From contig SKIJ01000017.1 in assembly GCA_007116495.1 (NCBI GenBank), forward strand, positions 1-64,000: a DNA stretch of 64,000 nucleotides. Reading direction: 5' to 3'. The translations under genes were made by a program, and so were the position numbers. The notes beneath the pieces are model-generated. The model saw only the letters and a program-made list of their open reading frames with translations. It had not been told where the DNA came from and ran no database searches. This stretch comes from Cryomorphaceae bacterium. GTDB taxonomy: Bacteria; Bacteroidota; Bacteroidia; Flavobacteriales; Schleiferiaceae. Shown here piece by piece: positions 38,183 through 46,679 of the stretch (position 1 is its first letter; the number at the start of each line of letters is the position of its first letter).

Positions 38183-40309
38183 ATGATGATACCTAAAACC
38201 ATCATCCCTTTTGTAGCAATAGCTGCACTTGTGGGATGTACCCAAACAAAAAACGACAGCGCAATGCAACAGCCCAAAGCTAAGAAAATTTCCAAAGTTT
38301 TAAATACGCACAACGACCAAAGGGTAGATCATTACTATTGGCTCAACGAAAGAGACAACCCCGAGGTTATTGCCTATCTCGAAGAAGAAAACGCCTATCG
38401 CGAACACATCATGGCGGGCACTAAAGATTTGCAAGACAGCCTTTACGCCGAAATAAAAGGCAGAATAAAGGAAGACGATGAATCGGTGCCCTATTTACTT
38501 GATGGATATTGGTACTATACGCGCTACGAAACCGGTAAAGAGTATCCCATCTATTGCCGTAAAGCGAATGAAGAAGATGCCGAGGAAACCATTTTGTTTG
38601 ATGTAAATGATATGGCAGATGGCTACGACTACTATCAATTGGGGGGGCTCCGCATTAGTCCCGATAATCAAAAAGTAGCGTTTGCGGTAGACACCGTGAG
38701 TCGACGCATCTATACCATCTACGTCAAAGATCTTCGCACGGGTGAAATTCTACCGGATAAACTCGAGGGAACCACAGGAAATTGTACATGGGCAGCGGAC
38801 AACGCAACACTTTTTTTTAGCAAGCGCGATAACCAAACACTTCGCGCAAACCAAATTTACCGCTATGCGCTGGGTGGCGATGATCCGGAGCTGGTATACG
38901 AGGAGACCGACGAAACCTTTGTATGCTCGGTAGGGAAAACCCGCGATAAACGCCATATCGTCATTCACTCCAACGCTACGCTTTCGGATGAATTTCGCAT
39001 ACTCAATGCTGAAGATCCAAACGGAACATTTGAGGTGTTTCAGCCTAGAGTTCGCGGACTGGAATACAGCATAGATGGGTTTAATAATCGATGGTACATC
39101 ATTACCAATGCTCAAGAAGCTACCAACTTCAAATTGATGACTACAGATCTCGAAAACACGACGTTAGACCACTGGAAAAATCTCATTGATCACCGTGAAG
39201 ACGTATTGTTGGAGGATGTAGAATTGTTTGATGATTTTCTGGTTGTAGAAGAAAAGTCAAATGGATTGACTCGTATCGGACTGCGCATGTGGACTGCGTT
39301 CGATTCGCCGACGTATATTGAAATGGATGACCCCACCTACGGGCTAGGGTTGGGAAACAATCCCGAGCCCAGTCAGCGACGCATTCGCTTCGGATACAGT
39401 TCACTCAATCAGCCATCGTCCGTAAGGGAATACGATATTGATAAGCAAACCACTCAAATTCTCAAAGAAACCGAAGTGGTTGGTGGTTACGACAAAACAC
39501 AGTACATATCAGAACGTTTGTGGGCAACCGCCACCGACGGAACAAAGGTGCCCATAAGTTTGGTGCGCCATGTAGATACACCCTTAGATGGCTCTGCGCC
39601 AATGGTGCTTTATGGGTATGGAAGTTACGGTTACAGTTTGGATGCAACGTTTAGCGTAGCACGTCTCAGTTTGTTGCAACGAGGTTTTGTATATGCCATT
39701 GCACACATTCGCGGTGGTTCGGAGATGGGGCGGCAGTGGTACGAAGACGGGAAATTACGCAAAAAGCGCAATACATTTACCGATTTTATAGCTTGTGCAG
39801 AACACGTCATTGCAGAGGGATACACCTCGGATAAAAACCTTTTTGCCTGGGGAGGTAGTGCGGGCGGATTGCTCGTGGGTGCTGTTGCAAATATGCGCCC
39901 TGATTTGTTTCGCGGTGTTGTGGCTGAGGTGCCCTTTGTGGATGTGGTCACAACCATGCTCGACGAAAGCATACCGCTTACCACCGGTGAATATGATGAA
40001 TGGGGAAACCCCAATGAAAAACAGTATTACGACTACATGAAGACGTATTCGCCATACGATAACGTAACTGTACAGGATTATCCAGCTATGCTCATTACAA
40101 CCGGATTACACGACTCCCAAGTTCAGTATTGGGAGCCCGCAAAATGGATTGCACTGCTCAGGGAAAAGCGCACCAACAATGAACCGCTATTGCTTTATTG
40201 TGAAATGACAACCGGACATGGCGGAGCCTCCGGAAGATTTGCCGCGCTAAAGGAGGTGGCTATGAAGTACGCGTTTGTAATAGATGTTTCTCGTGCAATA
40301 AATGAATAA
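38183..40309 (+). CDS. S9-family oligopeptidase (oligopeptidase B-like), lipoprotein-type signal
   Basis: VDHYYWLNERDNPEVIAYLEEENAY, VYAIAHIRGGSEMGRQWYEDGKLRKKRNTFTDFIACAEHV, FAWGGSAGGLLVGAV. Confidence 0.95.
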   Translation: MMIPKTIIPFVAIAALVGCTQTKNDSAMQQPKAKKISKVLNTHNDQRVDHYYWLNERDNPEVIAYLEEENAYREHIMAGTKDLQDSLYAEIKGRIKEDDESVPYLLDGYWYYTRYETGKEYPIYCRKANEEDAEETILFDVNDMADGYDYYQLGGLRISPDNQKVAFAVDTVSRRIYTIYVKDLRTGEILPDKLEGTTGNCTWAADNATLFFSKRDNQTLRANQIYRYALGGDDPELVYEETDETFVCSVGKTRDKRHIVIHSNATLSDEFRILNAEDPNGTFEVFQPRVRGLEYSIDGFNNRWYIITNAQEATNFKLMTTDLENTTLDHWKNLIDHREDVLLEDVELFDDFLVVEEKSNGLTRIGLRMWTAFDSPTYIEMDDPTYGLGLGNNPEPSQRRIRFGYSSLNQPSSVREYDIDKQTTQILKETEVVGGYDKTQYISERLWATATDGTKVPISLVRHVDTPLDGSAPMVLYGYGSYGYSLDATFSVARLSLLQRGFVYAIAHIRGGSEMGRQWYEDGKLRKKRNTFTDFIACAEHVIAEGYTSDKNLFAWGGSAGGLLVGAVANMRPDLFRGVVAEVPFVDVVTTMLDESIPLTTGEYDEWGNPNEKQYYDYMKTYSPYDNVTVQDYPAMLITTGLHDSQVQYWEPAKWIALLREKRTNNEPLLLYCEMTTGHGGASGRFAALKEVAMKYAFVIDVSRAINE

Positions 40310-40511
40310 TTATTGCGTTGAAGCATAAAGATTCTGTCTGAAAAATCACAAAGTTAAAACAATCCACTGAAACCTTTATGTGTAATAGTGTTTGCGGAAG
40401 GAAGGTTTTTTAAACTACATTAAGATTTAGAAAAAGAATCCTTTAATTTCGATTGTTGTTGTAAAACATAACAATACGTGTTGTATTTTTAGCCAATTAA
40501 TACGTGATATT

Positions 40512-41015
40512 ATGAACTCTGATCAATTTAAAAATGAGCCATTGGCGAAGGTCTTAGCGTTTATTAGCAAGCAATACGTCGGTGCTGCATCAAAAAAGTT
40601 ATCAAAACTAGAGATAAAACGATACTATTACGCGTTGCTCGTGATTGAAGAAGAACAACCCGATATAACACAGCAATTACTCGCGGAACTTTTGAAAATA
40701 GATAAAGTAAGTGTCTTTAGAATGGTCGATTACTTTTGCAAACACGGCGTTCTTGAACGCAAAGTTAACATAGAAGATCGGCGTTCACAGTACTTGCAGC
40801 TCACCGACAAAGGAAAAAAAATAACGCCCGTTATTCGAAATATATACAAAGAAGTCAACAGCGCAGCATTTGAAGGCATTAGCAATGAAGATAAAGCTTT
40901 ATTTTTTAAAGTAGCCGCTAAAGTAGCCTTAAACTTAGAGTCTATGCCCAATGGCAATACAAAAATAGACCTCAAAGAATTAGGGTCTTCACGGCCGAGA
41001 AAGGTGCTTACTTAA
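40512..41015 (+). CDS. MarR-family transcriptional regulator
   Basis: Winged-helix core QQLLAELLKIDKVSVFRMVDYFCKHGVLERKVNIEDRRSQYLQLTDKGKK. Confidence 0.93.
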   Translation: MNSDQFKNEPLAKVLAFISKQYVGAASKKLSKLEIKRYYYALLVIEEEQPDITQQLLAELLKIDKVSVFRMVDYFCKHGVLERKVNIEDRRSQYLQLTDKGKKITPVIRNIYKEVNSAAFEGISNEDKALFFKVAAKVALNLESMPNGNTKIDLKELGSSRPRKVLT

Positions 41016-41195
41016 TGATATTTGCGCGAAAGTCGTAAATAGTCTTTTTTTTGATTGAGATAGCAACGGAAATAAAGCGTTTGTCTCAATTAATGTTTGA
41101 TTGGTTTCTAATGTATCCCAGTTAAGTTTTTTAGTATCGAAGCGAACAGGTTTTTTGTAAATACTACTTTTTTTTTAACCTAGCTGAACTTTTAC

Positions 41196-41232
41196 AACCG
41201 TCTGCGATTAGTAATTTCGCAGACGGTTTTTT
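41196..41232 (+). promoter_or_regulatory. Inverted repeat AACCGTCTGCG-N11-CGCAGACGGTT plus T-run: marR terminator and/or operator of the RND operon
   Basis: 11-nt perfect arms (41196-41206 / 41218-41228) followed by TTTTTT; loop contains TAATTTCG, one mismatch from TAnnTTTG; ends about 20 nt before the adaptor start. Confidence 0.75.
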
Positions 41233-41252
41233 GTTATAACCTACAACACACA

Positions 41253-42302
41253 TTGAAAACACCTCCAACCATATACAAGCTTTTAGTCGTTGCGCTTATT
41301 GCCGCTACCTATTCGTGTAGTGAAAACGCGGAACAAAACGGAAATAAGCAAAAGAGCACACTCGAGGTACGCTACCTTGTGACGTCATCGCAGCCATTTT
41401 CAAAGTCTTTGGTGCTCAATGGAACGCTCATCCCCAATGAAGAGATAACCATGCGAAGTGAAGTCAATGGAAGGGTTGTAGACATTCTCTTTAAAGAAGG
41501 CGATCGCGTATCGAAAGGACAAACGCTTGTTCGTTTGGACGACAGAGAACTCAGGGCGGAACTAGAAAAAACAGAAATTTTGCACCGACAAGCGCAAACC
41601 GATGTCAAGCGCAGAGAGTCACTTTTGGAGGACAAAGCCATATCGGAAGAAGAATTTGACACCTACGTCAACCGCGAGAAGGAGCTTTCTGCCGATATAA
41701 GACAACTCAAGGCTCGTATTGATCAGTACCGCATTCAAGCGCCGTTCAATGCAGTTGTAGGGTTGAGAAATGTGTCTCAAGGATCGATGGTAAGTACCGG
41801 AGAAGCCATTGCATCACTTGTAATGACCTCACCGCTCAAAGTTGAGTTTTCCGTCCCGGAGCAATACGCTCAACTAATAGAGCCCAACGACACGGTTTTA
41901 TTCACCCTTCGCAACAGCAACGACACCTTAAAAGCTGATGTGTTTGCAACCGATGGCAGAGTGTCGCCCAGTACACGGTCGTTGAAAGTACGTGCGTTAT
42001 ACAATAATAAAGACACCAAGCTCATACCCGGAGCATACGCCAAGGTAATCTATCCATTGACGGTTTACAACGATGCGATTATGATTCCCACCGACGCCGT
42101 AGTGTCCTCATCAGATGGACAGCGGGTGATGCACATCAAAAATGGAAAAGCATATCCAACGTTGGTAAAAACAGGCGAGCGTACCGAAGACGCAGTACAC
42201 ATTTTAGCCGGACTTAGTTCGGGAGATACGATAGCCCTTACGGGTCTTCTTTACCTACGCGAGGGCATGTCGGTTACTCTTCAGCAAACGCCCAATCGCT
42301 GA
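41253..42302 (+). CDS. RND efflux periplasmic adaptor subunit (HlyD/AcrA-like), TTG start
   Basis: Lipobox LIAATYSCSEN; EVNGRVVDILFKEGDRVSKGQTLVRLDDREL; IQAPFNAVVGLRNVSQGSMVSTGEAI. Confidence 0.93.
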   Translation: MKTPPTIYKLLVVALIAATYSCSENAEQNGNKQKSTLEVRYLVTSSQPFSKSLVLNGTLIPNEEITMRSEVNGRVVDILFKEGDRVSKGQTLVRLDDRELRAELEKTEILHRQAQTDVKRRESLLEDKAISEEEFDTYVNREKELSADIRQLKARIDQYRIQAPFNAVVGLRNVSQGSMVSTGEAIASLVMTSPLKVEFSVPEQYAQLIEPNDTVLFTLRNSNDTLKADVFATDGRVSPSTRSLKVRALYNNKDTKLIPGAYAKVIYPLTVYNDAIMIPTDAVVSSSDGQRVMHIKNGKAYPTLVKTGERTEDAVHILAGLSSGDTIALTGLLYLREGMSVTLQQTPNR

Positions 42303-45300
42303 TGAATCTATCGTCTCTTTCCATTGAACGACCGGTTCTTACCACCGTACTGACTATCGTCATTTTGCTTTTTGGCATTATAGGGATGACGTACTTGGGC
42401 GTACGCGAATTTCCAAATGTTGATCCGCCCATCGTAACGGTTACAACCGATTACCCCGGGGCAAATGCCAGTATTGTTGAAACACAAATTACCGACCCCA
42501 TTGAGGAAAACATCAGCGGTATTGCGGGTATTCGTTCCATTATTTCTACCAGCAGTGATGGAAGAAGCACGGTAAAAGTGGAGTTTGAACTCGGTGTAGA
42601 CATGGAAGCCGCAGCCAACGACGTACGCGATAAAATTGGTCGAGCCACACGGTTGTTGCCTCCCGACAGCGAACCGCCAATTGTTGTAAAGTCTGACGCC
42701 GACTCCGATGTCATCATTTCAGTCACCGTTCAAAGTAAAAAACGCAGTTTGCTTGAGCTCTCCGAAGTAGGAGATCAAATCTTTAAAGAGCGACTTCAAA
42801 CCATCAAAGGCGTAAGTGAAATTCGCATTTGGGGAGAGAAAAAATACGCCATGAAACTGTTGATGGACCCCATGCGGTTGAATGCCTATGGCGTAACGCC
42901 CATGGATGTGCGCAATGCATTGACCAGTGAGAACGTAGAGTTGCCGAGTGGCCGCATTGAAGGAAATCGCGTAGAACTAACCATCCGTACATTTGGACGG
43001 CTGAGTACTGAAGCCGAATTCAACAACCTCATCATAAAGGAAGCCGACGGTCAATTGGTGCGCTTTAAAGACATAGGAGAGGCGCGTATTTTACCGGAAA
43101 ATGAACGAACACTTCTACGCGGAAACAATGGCATTCCTATGATTGGTATCGCCATTACACCTCAGCCGGGAGTGAATTACATTGAAATTGTTGATGATGT
43201 TAAAGCGCGTTTAGAGCAAATAAAGCCGGAAATCCCCGATGACCTAGAGCTGGGAATTGCTTTAGACAGTACCGAGCCTATACGACAAGCCATCACTGAA
43301 GTGCGCAATACCATTATCATTGCGTTTCTATTGGTTGTGCTCATCATCTTTTTGTTTTTGAGAAACTGGCGAACAACGCTCATCCCAATCATTGCCATCC
43401 CTATTTCCTTGGTAGGTTCGTTTTTTGTACTTTACATATCCGGTTATTCCATCAACATTCTTACATTATTGGGAATCGTATTGGCCACGGGCTTGGTAGT
43501 GGACGATGCCATCGTAATGATGGAAAATATTTACGCTAAGATTGAGCGTGGCGCAAAGCCAAAGGAGGCAGGACATTCCGGTGCACGTGAAATTTTCTTC
43601 GCAATTATTTCAACCACCATAACGCTCATCTGCGTTTTCTTACCCATCATCTTTTTGCAAGGTTTAACCGGGCGCTTATTCCGAGAGTTTGGCGTAGTTG
43701 TGACCGGAGCGGTGGTTATTTCCACCTTTATATCCCTCTCGTTGACGCCAATGCTCAGCACCAGGTTGCTGCGTAAAAAAACCGATAAGGGTGCATTTTT
43801 TCGAAAAACAGAAGTCTATTTTCACAACCTGAATAAATGGTATGCCCGAACGTTAGAGGCCTTCTTGCGTCGCAGGTATTTGGGGATTGTTGCTATGGTT
43901 GTAATTGCCGGCATGGTTGTTCTTCTCGGGCGAGTGATTCCTTCTGAGTTGGCACCGCTCGAAGATAAAAGCAATTTGCGCATCGTGGCCACAGCTCCCG
44001 AGGGAACCTCTTTTGAGCGAATGAATGACTTTATGAGCGAACTGATTGCGCTCACAGATACCATCGCTGAAAAAGAGAATTTGCTCTCGGTTACATCACC
44101 TGGATTTGGCGCCTCCGTAAGTGTTAACTCCGGTTTTCTTCGCTTGCGTTTAAAGAATCCTCAAGAAAGAAAAAAAACACAACAACAACTTGCCGATGAG
44201 CTATCGCAATTGCTTCCTTCGTATAATTTTGCCCGCGCTTTTGTTGTACAGCAGCAAACCATAGGTGGTAATCGCATGACGTCGTTACCCGTTCAGTTTG
44301 TTGTACAGGCGCCAAATTTTGAACGTCTTAAGGATGTTCTGCCGGAATTTATGGATCGGGTCAATCAGAGTGAGGTGTTTGCCGTTTCCGATTTGAATCT
44401 GAAATTCAATAAGCCGGAGCTTCACGTTACCATTAATCGCAAAAAAGCCAATGAGCTAGGGGTGTCGGTAGCAGATATTGCCGAAACGCTTCAATTGTTT
44501 TTTTCCGGGCTGCGCTACGGGTATTTCATTCGCGATGGTAAGCAGTACGAGGTGATTGGACAAGCGGAACGCGCTTCGCGAAACAAAACCTCTGATTTAC
44601 AAAAGTTGAACGTGACAAATAAATATGGGGAGCTGGTGGCTTTGGAAAATCTTATTGAGGTCGAAAACCAAATCAGTTCACCCATTTTGCACCGCTTTAA
44701 CCGCTTTAATTCCGCAACGGTGTCGGCAGATCCCGCACCTGGTTTTAGTTTGGGTGATGGCATTGCCGAAATGCGCCGTATCGCTAATGAGATACTAGAC
44801 GATGATTTTTCATCCGCGCTGGATGGTCCATCAAAAGAGTTTGAAGAAAGCTCCAGCAGTTTGTATTTTGCGTTTTTACTTGCCTTAGTGTTGATATATT
44901 TGACGTTAGCAGCGCAGTTTGAGAGCTTTCGTGACCCTCTGACCATCATGCTTACGGTACCGTTGGCAATTGCCGGGGCGCTCCTTTCTCTTTGGCTTTT
45001 TGGGCATACTCTAAACATATTCAGTCAGATTGGCATCATCGTACTCATTGGGATCGTTACCAAAAACGGGATTCTCATTGTTGAATTTGCCAATCAACGC
45101 AAGCGCAATGGACTATCCACCTACGATGCCGTTATGGACGCGGCACGCGAGCGCTTTCGTCCGATACTTATGACGAGCATGGCTACCGTTCTCGGTGCTG
45201 TACCCATTGCAATTGCACTCGGAGGCGGAGCTACAAGTCGAATACCAATGGGCGTTGCCATTATCGGTGGGTTGCTGTTCTCATTGGGATTAACGCTTTA

Positions 45301-45358
45301 CGTCATACCAGCTGTTTATTCTTATATTACGCCAAAAAACAAACACAATGCATCGTAG
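42302..45358 (+). CDS. RND efflux permease (AcrB-like)
   Basis: MNLSSLSIERPVLTTVLTIVILLFGIIG; GLVVDDAIVMMENIYAKIERG; IGIVTKNGILIVEFANQRKRNG. Confidence 0.97.
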   Translation: MNLSSLSIERPVLTTVLTIVILLFGIIGMTYLGVREFPNVDPPIVTVTTDYPGANASIVETQITDPIEENISGIAGIRSIISTSSDGRSTVKVEFELGVDMEAAANDVRDKIGRATRLLPPDSEPPIVVKSDADSDVIISVTVQSKKRSLLELSEVGDQIFKERLQTIKGVSEIRIWGEKKYAMKLLMDPMRLNAYGVTPMDVRNALTSENVELPSGRIEGNRVELTIRTFGRLSTEAEFNNLIIKEADGQLVRFKDIGEARILPENERTLLRGNNGIPMIGIAITPQPGVNYIEIVDDVKARLEQIKPEIPDDLELGIALDSTEPIRQAITEVRNTIIIAFLLVVLIIFLFLRNWRTTLIPIIAIPISLVGSFFVLYISGYSINILTLLGIVLATGLVVDDAIVMMENIYAKIERGAKPKEAGHSGAREIFFAIISTTITLICVFLPIIFLQGLTGRLFREFGVVVTGAVVISTFISLSLTPMLSTRLLRKKTDKGAFFRKTEVYFHNLNKWYARTLEAFLRRRYLGIVAMVVIAGMVVLLGRVIPSELAPLEDKSNLRIVATAPEGTSFERMNDFMSELIALTDTIAEKENLLSVTSPGFGASVSVNSGFLRLRLKNPQERKKTQQQLADELSQLLPSYNFARAFVVQQQTIGGNRMTSLPVQFVVQAPNFERLKDVLPEFMDRVNQSEVFAVSDLNLKFNKPELHVTINRKKANELGVSVADIAETLQLFFSGLRYGYFIRDGKQYEVIGQAERASRNKTSDLQKLNVTNKYGELVALENLIEVENQISSPILHRFNRFNSATVSADPAPGFSLGDGIAEMRRIANEILDDDFSSALDGPSKEFEESSSSLYFAFLLALVLIYLTLAAQFESFRDPLTIMLTVPLAIAGALLSLWLFGHTLNIFSQIGIIVLIGIVTKNGILIVEFANQRKRNGLSTYDAVMDAARERFRPILMTSMATVLGAVPIAIALGGGATSRIPMGVAIIGGLLFSLGLTLYVIPAVYSYITPKNKHNAS

Positions 45359-46679
45359 TTGGCTGTTGTTTAGTGTTTTTGTCATGTCTTTGTCGTCACT
45401 GATTCTACACGGACAAATGCCCCAAGCGTTGAGTCTGCCCAATGCTGTTTTTTTAGCCGTAGAGCACAATCTGCAAATTAAGCTGGCACGAGCCGAGAGC
45501 GATGTTGCGCAGTTGGCAAACCACGTTGGTGAGGCAGGTTTTCTTCCCGAATTGAATGTCATTATGGAGGCCAATGAGTCGAATCAAGACATCAATTTGA
45601 CGTTTTTCTCCGGCGAGACCATAAACCGTGAAAATGCAAAAAGTCAGGCATTGCGCAGTGCCGCTCGCGTTGATTGGACGTTGTTTGACGGTATGCGGAT
45701 GTTTGCTACACTCGATCGACTCAACGCCATGGAAGAAATGAGCAGGCAGCAATTGAAGTGGCAAACCGAAGACATCATCGCGGAGGTGGTGCATCGCTAT
45801 GCCGATATTTTGGTAGCTGAAAAAATGCTGGTTTTCCAAGAAAGCAATCTCGATTATTCACGACGGTTGCTGCGTATCTCCGAGCAAAAGGTGAAAAATG
45901 GTATTGGAGATCGCTCTGAAGTGCTCAGGCTTACGGCTGACTACTACGCCGACAGCAGTATGACCATTCGTCAACGCGCTGAAGTTTCTGTACAAAAACA
46001 CCGCTTCTGCCAGTTACTGGGTATGGATCCCACCGATCAGTTTGAGGTATTAAATCTACCGGAAGCTATGTCTGACTTGACGTTGGATGAGGTGCTGCGG
46101 TCTGCGCAAACAGATAACCCCGAGCTGCTGATTAATCGTTACCGCAAAGTTGCAGCCGAGAAGTCGATTTCTGAAGAACGTGCGGCATTTTTACCAACCT
46201 TAGGAAGCTTTGGCGAGTTTCAAGACCTCAGGCAAATCAACGAAGTAGGGGTCTTGGAACGAAACTTTACCAATGGGTTTAATTACGGGCTTCGGGTTCA
46301 GTGGAACATTTTCGACGGAAACCGAAATCGCCGCTACGTGCAGCAAGCTAAAATTGTTGCTCAAACGTTGGAATGGGAAAAAGAAGATTTGGAACGGAAC
46401 GTACGTGCTGAAGCCATCTCGTTGTGGAAAACGCATCTGGCGTCCAAACAAATTGGGGAGCTAGAACAAAAGAGTAATGCGCTTGCAGAAGAAAATTTAG
46501 ACCTATCGCTGCGGCGGTTTGAGCGTGGAATTGCCGAAGATATTGAGGTTCGCGAAGCGCGTCGAAACCTAACGGAAAATCAGCTGCGATTGCTTGAGGC
46601 GCAAAGCGAAGAGTACAATGCGCTTGCAGAAATTTTGAAACTTATGGGAAAGGGGCGCGACATACTAAATCAACTCTAA
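45348..46679 (+). CDS. TolC-family outer-membrane efflux protein
   Basis: LPNAVFLAVEHNLQIKLARAESDVAQLANHVGEAGFLPELNV; RFERGIAEDIEVREARRNLTENQLRLLEAQSEEYNALAEILKLMG. Confidence 0.92.
   Translation: MHRSWLLFSVFVMSLSSLILHGQMPQALSLPNAVFLAVEHNLQIKLARAESDVAQLANHVGEAGFLPELNVIMEANESNQDINLTFFSGETINRENAKSQALRSAARVDWTLFDGMRMFATLDRLNAMEEMSRQQLKWQTEDIIAEVVHRYADILVAEKMLVFQESNLDYSRRLLRISEQKVKNGIGDRSEVLRLTADYYADSSMTIRQRAEVSVQKHRFCQLLGMDPTDQFEVLNLPEAMSDLTLDEVLRSAQTDNPELLINRYRKVAAEKSISEERAAFLPTLGSFGEFQDLRQINEVGVLERNFTNGFNYGLRVQWNIFDGNRNRRYVQQAKIVAQTLEWEKEDLERNVRAEAISLWKTHLASKQIGELEQKSNALAEENLDLSLRRFERGIAEDIEVREARRNLTENQLRLLEAQSEEYNALAEILKLMGKGRDILNQL

Noticed and set aside
42451-45018. Minus-strand ORFs inside the RND permease gene
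   Set aside because: Antisense to a convincing AcrB-like frame; Ser/Ile-rich spurious translations.
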